64,000 nt of DNA from Pseudoponticoccus marisrubri. GTDB taxonomy: Bacteria; Pseudomonadota; Alphaproteobacteria; Rhodobacterales; Rhodobacteraceae. Under the pieces are notes generated by a model. It was given only the letters and a program-made list of their open reading frames with translations, was not told the DNA's origin and did no database searches. The position numbers and the translations under genes were made by a program. The stretch covers positions 5,001 to 69,000 of the forward strand of contig NZ_LPXO01000007.1 in NCBI RefSeq assembly GCF_001482405.1, written 5' to 3'. Shown here piece after piece: positions 1 to 8,246 of this stretch; position 1 is the stretch's first letter; the number at the start of each line of letters is the position of its first letter.

Positions 1-152
1 TGGCGCAGGCACTGACCGATCTGGCCGGGGCCGAGGCACAATCCGCGTTGGGAACCCGGGCGCAGACGGCCCTGCGGCAGGACACCGACGTGGCGGGATT
101 GACCGACACGATCCTCTCGCTGCTGCCGCCCTGCGACCGCGACACATATTGA
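1..152 (+). CDS. C-terminal fragment of an unidentified protein
   Basis: The reading frame is open from the window edge and ends at TGA 150-152, giving about 49 residues that finish in LLPPCDRDTY. The fragment is Ala/Leu/Asp rich, mostly helical in composition, and shows no motif I can assign. Its codon use matches the downstream genes, so it is probably a real gene cut by the window edge. It ends 53 bases before the DUF1178 gene on the same strand and may share its transcript. The frame is clear; the function is unknown. Confidence 0.5.
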   Translation, partial: AQALTDLAGAEAQSALGTRAQTALRQDTDVAGLTDTILSLLPPCDRDTY

Positions 153-204
153 TACGCGCGCGCGCGAGGTTATGTTGAGGCTTCGCGACGAACGGAAGAG
201 ACAG

Positions 205-639
205 ATGATCCAGTACACGCTGAAATGCGCCGAGGGGCACCGCTTCGACAGCTGGTTCCAGTCGGCCAGCGCCTATGACAAGCTGCGCCGGGCGGGGCAC
301 GTCTCCTGTGCCGTGTGCGGATCGAGCGAGGTGGAAAAGGCGATGATGGCGCCGCGCGTCTCCTCGGGCGAGGCACAGCCGCCCGCCCCCGCCAAGACAC
401 CGCTGTCGCAACCCAAGTCCCCGGCCGAGCAGGCGCTGGCCGCGCTCAAGGCCCATGTCGAGAAAAACTCCGATTATGTCGGGCGCGATTTCGCCCGCGA
501 GGCGCGCGCCATGCATGTGGGCGAGACGCCCGAGCGCCCGATCTGGGGCGAGGCCCGCGCCGACGAGGCCAAGGCACTGGCCGAGGAAGGCGTGCCCATC
601 GCGCCCCTGCCCTTCACCCCGTCGCGGCGGAGCAACTGA
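205..639 (+). CDS. DUF1178 family protein
   Basis: The 144-residue protein begins MIQYTLKCAEGHRFDSWFQS, the characteristic opening of DUF1178 proteins. Cys8 and the pair Cys35/Cys38 (CAVC) could form a zinc-ribbon-like site. A Pro/Ala-rich linker at about residues 55-75 precedes a helical C-terminal half with the family-like stretch YVGRDFAREARAMH. I chose ATG 205 over an in-frame upstream start because family members begin here and GGAAGAG at 193-199 is a suitable ribosome-binding site. The biochemical function of the family is not known to me. It ends 3 bases before the SDR gene, so the two are likely cotranscribed. Confidence 0.85.
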   Translation: MIQYTLKCAEGHRFDSWFQSASAYDKLRRAGHVSCAVCGSSEVEKAMMAPRVSSGEAQPPAPAKTPLSQPKSPAEQALAALKAHVEKNSDYVGRDFAREARAMHVGETPERPIWGEARADEAKALAEEGVPIAPLPFTPSRRSN

Positions 640-642
640 GCC

Positions 643-1290
<648 letters not shown>

Positions 1291-1451
1291 CGCCACACCC
1301 GTCCCCCCCCTCTCGCCACCGCTGAGGGCCCGCCCCCGGGGCCCGCAACGGGGACGTTCCTGCAACAGCCCCCGCCCCCGCGTCACTTGCGCCCTTGCGC
1401 GCATGTTGCGTGCCGAGTAATGGCGCGACGATCAGACAGGTGAGACTGCCC

Positions 1452-2690
1452 ATGCCCGTTCTCGTGATGAAATTCGGCGGCACTTCGGTCGCCACGCTGG
1501 ACCGCATCCGCCGTGCCGCCAAGCGCGTCGGCGTCGAGGTGGCCAAGGGCTATGACGTGATCGTCATCGTCTCGGCCATGTCGGGCGAGACCAACAAGCT
1601 GGTGGGCTTCGTCGAAGAGACCTCGCCACTGTTCGACGCGCGCGAATACGATGCCGTCGTCTCCTCGGGCGAGAACGTGACCGCCGGGCTGATGGCGCTG
1701 ACCCTGCAGGAGATGGACGTGCCGGCGCGGTCCTGGCAGGGCTGGCAGGTGCCGGTGCGCACCTCCGATGCCCATGCCAGCGCCCGGATCGAGGAAATCC
1801 CGCCCGAGAACATCACCGCCAAGTTCGCCGAGGGCATGAAGGTGGCCGTGGTCGCCGGCTTCCAGGGCATCAGCCCCGAGGGCCGCATCACAACGCTGGG
1901 TCGCGGCGGGTCGGACACCACCGCGGTGGCCTTTGCCGCGGCCTTCGGCGCCGAGCGCTGTGACATCTATACCGACGTGGACGGGGTCTACACCACCGAC
2001 CCGCGGATCTGCGAGAAGGCCCGCAAGCTCGACCGCATCGCCTTCGAAGAGATGCTGGAACTGGCCAGCCTGGGCGCCAAGGTGCTGCAGACCCGCTCGG
2101 TCGAACTGGCCATGCGCTACAAGGTGCGGCTGCGGGTGCTGTCGAGTTTCGAGGAACAGTCCGACGAGGCGGGAACGCTCGTCTGCGACGAGGAGGACAT
2201 CATGGAAAGCAATGTCGTGGCCGGTGTGGCCCATTCCCGCGACGAGGCCAAGATGACGCTCGTGTCGGTCGCCGACCGTCCGGGCATCGCCGCGGCGATC
2301 TTCTCGCCGCTGGCCGAGGCCGGCGTGAACGTCGACATGATCGTGCAGAACATCTCGGAAGACGGGCGCACAGACATGACCTTCTCCTGCCCCACCAACC
2401 AGGTGGCCCGGGCGGAAAAGGCGCTGGCCGCGGCCCGCGACGAGGGCGTGATCAATTTCGCCGAGGTGCTGGCCGATACCGGCGTGTGCAAGATCTCGGT
2501 CGTGGGCATCGGCATGCGCAGCCATGCCGGCGTGGCCGCCAAGATGTTCAAGGTTCTGGCCGACGAGGGCATCAACATCCAGGTCATCACCACCTCCGAG
2601 ATCAAGATCTCGGTGCTGGTCGAGCGCAAGTACATGGAACTGGCCGTGCAGGCGCTGCACGACGCGTTCGAGCTCGACAAGGCCGGCTGA
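1452..2690 (+). CDS. lysC: Aspartate kinase
   Basis: Aspartokinase phosphorylates L-aspartate, the first step toward lysine, threonine, methionine and diaminopimelate. The 412-residue protein starts MPVLVMKFGGTSV, the family N-terminal signature. It carries the kinase domain to about residue 250 and two C-terminal ACT domains (around 270-340 and 350-410) that normally bind the feedback inhibitors. VLQTRSVELAMRYKV marks the end of the catalytic domain. ATG 1452 is chosen because it places the KFGGTSV strand at the N-terminus; upstream in-frame starts would add an unrelated tail. It is followed by ptsP after about 155 bases, a pairing common in alphaproteobacteria. Confidence 0.97.
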   Translation: MPVLVMKFGGTSVATLDRIRRAAKRVGVEVAKGYDVIVIVSAMSGETNKLVGFVEETSPLFDAREYDAVVSSGENVTAGLMALTLQEMDVPARSWQGWQVPVRTSDAHASARIEEIPPENITAKFAEGMKVAVVAGFQGISPEGRITTLGRGGSDTTAVAFAAAFGAERCDIYTDVDGVYTTDPRICEKARKLDRIAFEEMLELASLGAKVLQTRSVELAMRYKVRLRVLSSFEEQSDEAGTLVCDEEDIMESNVVAGVAHSRDEAKMTLVSVADRPGIAAAIFSPLAEAGVNVDMIVQNISEDGRTDMTFSCPTNQVARAEKALAAARDEGVINFAEVLADTGVCKISVVGIGMRSHAGVAAKMFKVLADEGINIQVITTSEIKISVLVERKYMELAVQALHDAFELDKAG

Positions 2691-2845
2691 GACCCAGCAC
2701 AGAAACGCGGACACGGGCCCGGCACAACCGGGCCGACACGCGCGCGCCGCGCCACCGGGCGGGCGCGCCGGGGATTGTTTCTTTCCCTCGCCCCGCCAAC
2801 TCGCCTATAGCTGGTGCCCGAGCGCATGAAGGGAGTCGCGGCACG

Positions 2846-5089
2846 ATGCCGACCAACACCGAATCCGAAAGCCGGAAGCTGCTCGGCCGCCTGCGCGACA
2901 CCATGGCGGAAGAGGCCGCCGGACAGGCGCGGCTCGACAAGATCACCCACCTGACCGCCGATTCCATGGGCACCGAAGTGTGCTCGATCTACCTGTTCCG
3001 CGATGCCGAGACGCTGGAGCTCTGCGCCACGCAGGGTCTCAAGGCCGAGGCCGTGCACCAGACCCGCATGCGCCTGGGCGAAGGCCTGGTCGGCCGCGTC
3101 GCGCGCACCGGCACGCAGATCAACTCGGCCGATGCCCCGTCCGAGCCGGGCTTTCGCTACATGGCCGAGACCGGCGAGGAGATCTATTCCAGCTTCCTCG
3201 GTGTGCCGATCCAGCGGCTGGGCGAGAAGCTGGGCGTGCTGGTCGTGCAGTCCAAGCAGGCCCGGCAATATACCGAGGACGAGGTCTATGCGCTGGAAGT
3301 GGTCGCCATGGTGCTGGCCGAGATGGCCGAGCTGGGCGCCTTTGTCGGCGAAGGCGCGGCGCTCAAGGCGCGCCACACCCAGCCCGTCCTGTTCCGCGGC
3401 GGCACCGGGCAGGAAGGCGCGGCCATGGGGCAGGTCTGGCTGCACGAGCCGCGCGTGGTGGTCACCAACCTCGTCACCGACGATCCCGAGACCGAACGCC
3501 AGCGCCTGAACGAGGCGATCGAGCGTCTGCGCGTCAGCGTCGACCAGATGCTGGCCGGCGCCAATGGCGGCGACAGCGACCAGGTGCAGGTGCTGGAAGC
3601 CTACCGCATGTTCGCCAATTCCAAGGGCTGGCTGCGCCGCATGGAAGAGGACATCGCCCGCGGCCTGTCCGCCGAGGCGGCGGTCGAGAAGGAACAGAGC
3701 CAGGCCCGCGCCCGCATGGGCCAGGTGACCGACGCCTACCTGCGCGAGCGGCTGCACGATCTCGACGACCTGTCCAACCGGCTGCTGCGCAACCTGACCG
3801 GACAGGGCTCCGAGACCGGCTCGGAAATGCCGCCCGACCCGATCCTGATCGCCCGCAATATCGGCCCGGGCGAGCTGCTGGATTATGGCCGCAAGCTCAA
3901 GGGCGTGGTGCTCGAAGAGGGCTCGGTCGGCAGCCATGCCGCCATCGTCGCCCGCGCGCTGGCGATCCCGCTTGTGATCCATGCCAGCCGCATCACCGAC
4001 GAGGCGCTGAACGGCGACCAGATCCTGGTCGATGGCGACCAGGGCATCGTGCACCTGCGCCCCGATGACAGCGTGGCCGCCGCCTTCCGTGACAAGATGG
4101 CGATGAAGGCCGAGGCGCAGGAACGCTATGCCTCGATCCGCGACACGCCCTGCACCAGCGCCGACGGGGTGCGCGTCACCCTGACCATGAATGCCGGGCT
4201 GATGGCCGACCTGCCCTCGCTCGAAAGCTCGGGCGCCGAGGGCGTGGGCCTCTTCCGGACCGAGTTGCAATTCCTGATCCGCAACAAGATGCCCAAGCGG
4301 ACCGAGTTGGCGCAGCTTTACGCGCGGGTGCTGGACGCGGCGCAGGGAAAGCGCGTGGTCTTCCGCACGCTGGATATCGGCTCGGACAAGGTCCTGCCCT
4401 ACATGAAGCCGCAGGACGAGCCGAACCCGGCGCTTGGCTGGCGCGCGATCCGGGTGGCACTGGACCGCCCCGGCGTGATGCGCATGCAGCTGCAGGCGCT
4501 GTTCCGCGCCGCCAATGGCCGGCCGCTCTCGATCATGTTCCCCTTCATCGCGCAGTACCAGGAATTCTCGCAGGCGCGCGAGGAGGTCGACAAGGTGCTG
4601 GCCCGCGAAAAGCGCCTTGGCCACGCCATCCCCGAGACGCTCGAGGTCGGCACGATGCTGGAGACGCCCAGCCTCGCCTTTGCCTCGCGCAAGTTCTTCG
4701 AGGAGGTCGAGTTCATCTCGATCGGGGGCAACGACCTCAAGCAGTTCTTCTTTGCCGCCGACCGCGAGAACGAGCGCGTGCGCCGCCGCTACGACATGCT
4801 CAACCTGTCCTTCCTGACCTTCCTCGAAGGCATCGTCGCGCGCTGCGCCGAAAGCGGCACGCGGCTGAGCTTCTGCGGCGAGGATGCCGGCCGCCCGATC
4901 GAGGCGCTCTGCCTTGCCGCGATCGGCATCCATTCGCTGTCCATGCGGCCGGCCTCCATCGGCCCGGTGAAAAGCCTGCTGCTGCGCACCCGGCTGGACG
5001 AGGTCAAGGCCGTGATCGACGAGGCCCGCGCCCGCGGCGACCAGTCGGTGCGCGAGGCCGTCATGCAGTACCTGCGCGACACCGGCTGA
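2846..5089 (+). CDS. ptsP: Phosphoenolpyruvate-protein phosphotransferase, nitrogen PTS (EI-Ntr)
   Basis: EI-Ntr takes phosphate from phosphoenolpyruvate and passes it to NPr in the regulatory nitrogen PTS. The 747-residue length matches E. coli PtsP. An N-terminal GAF domain (about 1-165, with ATQGLKAEAVHQTRMRLGEG) precedes the PEP-utilising N domain. The phospho-accepting His364 lies in GSHAAIVARALAIP, and the C-terminal PEP-binding barrel contains VGLFRTELQFL, GGNDLKQF and SFCGEDAG. The GAF domain separates it from sugar-PTS enzyme I. ATG 2846 is preferred because the GAF domain begins shortly after it. No PTS sugar genes lie nearby, which fits a regulatory role. Confidence 0.96.
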   Translation: MPTNTESESRKLLGRLRDTMAEEAAGQARLDKITHLTADSMGTEVCSIYLFRDAETLELCATQGLKAEAVHQTRMRLGEGLVGRVARTGTQINSADAPSEPGFRYMAETGEEIYSSFLGVPIQRLGEKLGVLVVQSKQARQYTEDEVYALEVVAMVLAEMAELGAFVGEGAALKARHTQPVLFRGGTGQEGAAMGQVWLHEPRVVVTNLVTDDPETERQRLNEAIERLRVSVDQMLAGANGGDSDQVQVLEAYRMFANSKGWLRRMEEDIARGLSAEAAVEKEQSQARARMGQVTDAYLRERLHDLDDLSNRLLRNLTGQGSETGSEMPPDPILIARNIGPGELLDYGRKLKGVVLEEGSVGSHAAIVARALAIPLVIHASRITDEALNGDQILVDGDQGIVHLRPDDSVAAAFRDKMAMKAEAQERYASIRDTPCTSADGVRVTLTMNAGLMADLPSLESSGAEGVGLFRTELQFLIRNKMPKRTELAQLYARVLDAAQGKRVVFRTLDIGSDKVLPYMKPQDEPNPALGWRAIRVALDRPGVMRMQLQALFRAANGRPLSIMFPFIAQYQEFSQAREEVDKVLAREKRLGHAIPETLEVGTMLETPSLAFASRKFFEEVEFISIGGNDLKQFFFAADRENERVRRRYDMLNLSFLTFLEGIVARCAESGTRLSFCGEDAGRPIEALCLAAIGIHSLSMRPASIGPVKSLLLRTRLDEVKAVIDEARARGDQSVREAVMQYLRDTG

Positions 5090-5179
5090 GCGCGAGCGGG
5101 CCGTGTCCCGCCTTTCAGATGGAATCACTCAAGGCGGCCGGACAGCCATTGCCCGGCCGAACCGGCCGTCATCGATGAC

Positions 5180-5198
5180 CGGGGCCCGCGGCCCCGGC
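5180..5198 (+). terminator. GC-rich hairpin downstream of ptsP
   Basis: A perfect 8-bp stem (CCGGGGCC / GGCCCCGG) with a CGC loop lies 90 bases after the ptsP stop. There is no following T-run, so it is only a candidate terminator. Confidence 0.3.
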
Positions 5199-5307
5199 AC
5201 ATGGGCCGCTGTCAACGGATGGCACCGGCCCGGGCGGCCACGGCACCCAGACCGGCGCGCCGACACCCCACCCTTTCAGTCCATTGATATAAAACGGATT
5301 TCCCTGA

Positions 5308-5357
5308 CGGTTATCCGAAAACACGCGCCCCGCGCCCCCTCGGACAGCGGATAACCG
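5308..5357. repeat. Perfect 10-bp inverted repeat upstream of curli genes
   Basis: CGGTTATCCG at 5308-5317 is repeated inverted as CGGATAACCG at 5348-5357 with a 30-base spacer, 126 bases before the first curlin gene. The arms could be a pair of operator half-sites about four helical turns apart, or a hairpin in the leader RNA. Confidence 0.5.
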
Positions 5358-5483
5358 GCGCCCGATATTGAGCGCGACAGGGGTCTGGCCGCATCTCTGG
5401 ATCACCGGTTCGGGCCACGACGCACCGCACCGGGCCAGAGCTTGAACACGCCCCGAAAGGGCACGGACACAAAGGACCAGACC

Positions 5484-5921
5484 ATGAAATTCGCCAGCTT
5501 CATCAAATCGGCCTCCATCGTTTCCCTGATCGTCATCGGCGGCACCTCGGTTCAGGCCGGCGGCAACTCGGTCCGCCTCGACCAGTGGGGGCAGGACCAC
5601 GCGATCGGCGCCTCGCAATACGGCAGCCGCAACCGTCTTAGCGTCGAGCAGAACGGCTATGCCAACACCACGATCAACATGCAGGACGGCCACCGCAACC
5701 GCACCGTCGTCGGCCAGCACGGCCGCCACAACGAGGCCTATGGCAACCAGCAGGGCCGCTGCAACGTCATGGGCATCGCCCAGTTCGGCCGCGGCAACCT
5801 GGCCGATGTCGACCAGCGCGGCCGCTGCAACGCCATCGGCGTGATCCAGTCGGGCCGCGGCAACACCGCCACGACCACCCAGCACGGCCGCGGCAATGTC
5901 ACCGTGATCGTGCAGGACTGA
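5484..5921 (+). CDS. Curlin-repeat protein, putative curli fibre subunit
   Basis: The 145-residue protein has a signal peptide (MKFASFIKSASIV... cleaving after VQAGG) followed by about six tandem curlin repeats with the Q-x-G-x-x-N core, for example QNGYAN, QHGRHN, QQGRCN, QFGRGN, QRGRCN and QSGRGN. These match the amyloid repeats of CsgA/CsgB, which form extracellular curli. The repeats are unusually Arg rich, and two carry Cys before the Asn (GRCN), which is atypical. ATG 5484 is chosen because the signal peptide starts there. It is followed by a CsgH-like gene and a second curlin gene. No csgE, csgF or csgG lies in the window. Confidence 0.85.
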   Translation: MKFASFIKSASIVSLIVIGGTSVQAGGNSVRLDQWGQDHAIGASQYGSRNRLSVEQNGYANTTINMQDGHRNRTVVGQHGRHNEAYGNQQGRCNVMGIAQFGRGNLADVDQRGRCNAIGVIQSGRGNTATTTQHGRGNVTVIVQD

Positions 5922-5997
5922 CCCGGCGCCTTGATGCGTGCCGCCACGCGGCACGCATCCGCCCCGCCTGCCCCACCCCCAGCCAGGAAGACCCCAA

Positions 5998-6396
5998 ATG
6001 TCCCATCGCATTCCCACGCTTGCCGGCATCGCTGCCGTGCTGGCCACCCTCGGCGGGCTACAGCTTGGCGCCGCGACCGAGGGCGAGGACCTGCCCCGCT
6101 GCGCGCTGCAGATCGACACCGCACAGGGCATGCTGACCGCCCGCGCCGTGGCGCAAAGCCCCGAAGCCCTGTCCGGGCAGTACGACCTGACGCTGACGCG
6201 CCGCAATGCCGGCGGCAGCATCGACATGAGCCAGAGCGGCGCGTTCGAACTGCGCCCCGGCGAGACGGCCATCCTGAACGAGGCCGTGCTGAACGGCGAC
6301 CCGCGCGACCTGAAGGCGCGGCTGACGCTGAAGACCGGCGGGCGCAGCCTGCGCTGCCCCGTGCTCGTGAACGGCACCCCGCAAGAGGAGATCTGA
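5998..6396 (+). CDS. csgH: CsgH-like curli accessory protein
   Basis: This 132-residue exported protein starts at ATG 5998 with a hydrophobic signal segment (LAGIAAVLATLGGLQLG). Its mature part has an immunoglobulin-like beta pattern (LTARAVAQSPEALSGQYDLTLTRRNAGGSIDMSQSG ending in a Cys-containing strand LRCPV). Composition, position between two curlin genes and size fit CsgH, an alphaproteobacterial curli protein reported to suppress premature CsgA polymerisation. Cys39 or so and the Cys near residue 121 could form a disulfide. The assignment rests on architecture and context rather than a search. Confidence 0.75.
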   Translation: MSHRIPTLAGIAAVLATLGGLQLGAATEGEDLPRCALQIDTAQGMLTARAVAQSPEALSGQYDLTLTRRNAGGSIDMSQSGAFELRPGETAILNEAVLNGDPRDLKARLTLKTGGRSLRCPVLVNGTPQEEI

Positions 6397-6399
6397 TCC

Positions 6400-6789
6400 A
6401 TGATCCGCAAGACCATTCTCGCCGCCCTGCTCTCGCTCATTGCCCTGCCGGCGCTGGCCGGCGGCCAGTACACGCTGCATGTCGGCCCGCGCAACGCCAA
6501 GGAAGCCGCCCAGATGCGCGCCATCATGCACCTGCATGACCTGCGCAACAGCACCCGCCCCAGCGGCGAGGTGATCCAGCACGGCACCGGCAATGCCGCC
6601 GGGCTGTTCCAGACCGGACCCGGACACCAGGCCACGATCGTCCAGCACGGCAAGAACCACGAGGGCAGCATCACCCAGACCGGGCGCAACAATTCCTACG
6701 CGCTCTACCAGTTCGGCAAGGGCACCACGGCCCATATCCGCCAGGATGGCGAGGGCCTGACGGGCATGACCATCCAACACGGCTGGTGA
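6400..6789 (+). CDS. Curlin-repeat protein, putative nucleator/minor subunit
   Basis: The 129-residue protein has a clear signal peptide ending ALPALAGG and curlin repeats in its second half: QHGTGN, QTGPGH, QHGKNH, QTGRNN, QFGKGT and QDGEGL. The repeats are more degenerate than in the gene at 5484, as in CsgB nucleators. It starts 3 bases after the CsgH-like gene, so the two are translationally linked. The ending TIQHGW resembles an incomplete last repeat. The role as nucleator is inference from repeat degeneracy and gene order. Confidence 0.8.
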   Translation: MIRKTILAALLSLIALPALAGGQYTLHVGPRNAKEAAQMRAIMHLHDLRNSTRPSGEVIQHGTGNAAGLFQTGPGHQATIVQHGKNHEGSITQTGRNNSYALYQFGKGTTAHIRQDGEGLTGMTIQHGW

Positions 6790-6996
6790 TATCCCCCCGG
6801 CAGCCGCCCCATGCGGCTGCCGGCCCGTGCCGCGTCCGGGGGCCGGCCCGAAACCCAGCCCCCGACCCGGTCGCCCGGAACGATTGCAGAGAGCTGCCTT
6901 GAAATGCCCTGACGATTCCTATCCTGTCTGTAGCAAGAGTTCCGCAGGCCCCCGATCCGGAGGCCATGGCGGACAGGGTGATAGGTGAGGGCACGC

Positions 6997-7581
6997 ATGG
7001 GCCGTTCCAGTCTGATCGGAGCAATCGGCCTCGGGGTCGCGGGGCTGGCCGTCGCCGGGGCCCTGCTCCTCTGGCCGCAAGGGGATGGCAGCGACGGCAC
7101 CGCGGCGTTCACCGCCCCCGGGCTCGACCCGATGACGGTCGAGACGGCGCGCGCCAATTTCTTCGACCTGACCCCCGCGCTGCTGCTGGTCGTCTACGAG
7201 GCGTTCGCCCGCACCGACGAGGACGAGATCTATGACACGCTGGCCCGCGTCACCGATGGCGAGGCGCTGGAATATCTCTATCTCGAACGGGTCGGCGCCA
7301 TGGCCGGGGGCGGGCTGGACGAGGCCGACCAGACGATCCACGAGATCAAGCTGCTCAATGCCCAGGTGCGCAACGAGGCCCGGGCGCTGGCCGTCGATGC
7401 CTCGTGGCAGGTGATCGGGACCGTGGGCCATGCCGAGCACCTGCATGTCCGCGGCAACACCTACAGCGCCGACCTGACCATCGCGCCGGTCGCGGATGCG
7501 TGGAAGATCACCGGCTTCACCCTGCGCGATGTCAACCGGGACGCGGCCGGCGAGACCTTTCTCGCGCCGCAGACGAACTGA
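6997..7581 (+). CDS. Membrane-anchored periplasmic protein of unknown function in metal ABC operon
   Basis: The 194-residue protein has one N-terminal membrane segment (LIGAIGLGVAGLAVAGALLLW) and a soluble periplasmic domain. ATG 6997 is preferred over GTG 6985 because GGTGAGG at 6984-6990 sits at proper ribosome-binding distance. The mature part has a helical first half and a beta-rich end (WKITGFTLRDVNRDAAGETFL) recalling small NTF2/Tim44-like folds, but I do not recognise a family. Its TGA overlaps the ATG of the ABC ATPase by one base, so it is the first gene of the operon running to 11434. It may be an accessory lid or partner of that transporter. Confidence 0.75.
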   Translation: MGRSSLIGAIGLGVAGLAVAGALLLWPQGDGSDGTAAFTAPGLDPMTVETARANFFDLTPALLLVVYEAFARTDEDEIYDTLARVTDGEALEYLYLERVGAMAGGGLDEADQTIHEIKLLNAQVRNEARALAVDASWQVIGTVGHAEHLHVRGNTYSADLTIAPVADAWKITGFTLRDVNRDAAGETFLAPQTN

Positions 7582-8246
7582 TGGTCGAGGTCGAGAACCT
7601 TGGCTTCGGCTATCGCGGCGGCTTCCGCCTGGCGATCCCGCAGCTGTCGCTGGCCGATGGCGAGAAGCTGGCCATCGTCGGGCCCAGCGGCAGCGGCAAG
7701 ACCACGCTGCTGAACCTCGTGGCCGGGATCCTCGTGCCCGACAGCGGGCGCATCATCGTCGCGGGCACCGAGGTGACGGGCATGTCGGACGCCCTGCGCC
7801 GCCGCTTCCGCGCCAGCCGCATCGGCTTCGTCTTTCAGGATTTCGCGCTGCTCGACTATCTCTCGGCGCGGCAGAACATCCTCTACCCCTACCGCATCAC
7901 CCCCGCACTTGTGCTGGATGCCGCCGCGCGCGACCGGGCCGAAGCGCTGGCCGAGGCCTGCGGCATCGGCGACAAGCTCGACCGCCACCCCGCCGCGCTC
8001 AGCCAGGGCGAACAGCAACGCGTCGCGATCTGCCGGGCGCTGGTCACGCGCCCCCGGCTGGTCCTGTCCGACGAGGCGACGGGCAATCTCGACCCCGACA
8101 GCAAGGCGCGCATCCTCGACCTGCTCTTCCGGCAGGCCGAAGAGGCCGGCGCCGCGGTGCTGGCGGTGACCCATGACCACGAGCTGCTGCCGCGCTTCGA
8201 ACGCGTGCTGGACTTCGCGCAGTACCGGCAGGAGACCCCGGCATGA
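7581..8246 (+). CDS. ABC transporter ATP-binding protein (LolD/MacB type)
   Basis: The 221-residue ATPase has Walker A GPSGSGKTT at about residues 34-42, the Q-loop VFQDFALL, an ABC signature written LSQGEQQR instead of LSGGQQQR, Walker B LVLSDEAT with the D-loop GNLD, and the switch His in VTHDH. Sequence style is that of FtsE/LolD/MacB ATPases, which pair with FtsX-type permeases; the next gene encodes one. It overlaps the preceding gene by one base and the permease by four. It should energise export or a mechanotransmission cycle rather than a ZnuC-type import, but that is inference. Confidence 0.9.
   Translation: MVEVENLGFGYRGGFRLAIPQLSLADGEKLAIVGPSGSGKTTLLNLVAGILVPDSGRIIVAGTEVTGMSDALRRRFRASRIGFVFQDFALLDYLSARQNILYPYRITPALVLDAAARDRAEALAEACGIGDKLDRHPAALSQGEQQRVAICRALVTRPRLVLSDEATGNLDPDSKARILDLLFRQAEEAGAAVLAVTHDHELLPRFERVLDFAQYRQETPA

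Larger units (their letters stand above)
5090..5483 (+). other. Gene-free interval between ptsP and the curli cluster
   Basis: This 394-base stretch holds no credible gene on either strand. It contains a GC-rich hairpin just after ptsP, a comparatively AT-rich patch near 5284-5300 and a perfect 10-bp inverted repeat at 5308-5357. It is the longest non-coding stretch in the window and most likely holds the ptsP terminator and the promoter/operator of the curli genes. Confidence 0.6.

Noticed and set aside
2117-5128. Very long minus-strand open frame opposite ptsP
   Set aside because: It is a GC-rich antisense frame with His/Arg/Gly-biased composition and no motif; ptsP on the plus strand is clearly coding.
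5484-5921. Repeat array that could be a CRISPR or minisatellite
   Set aside because: The periodicity is in the protein (curlin repeats) and the DNA copies are not identical; there are no spacers or cas genes.
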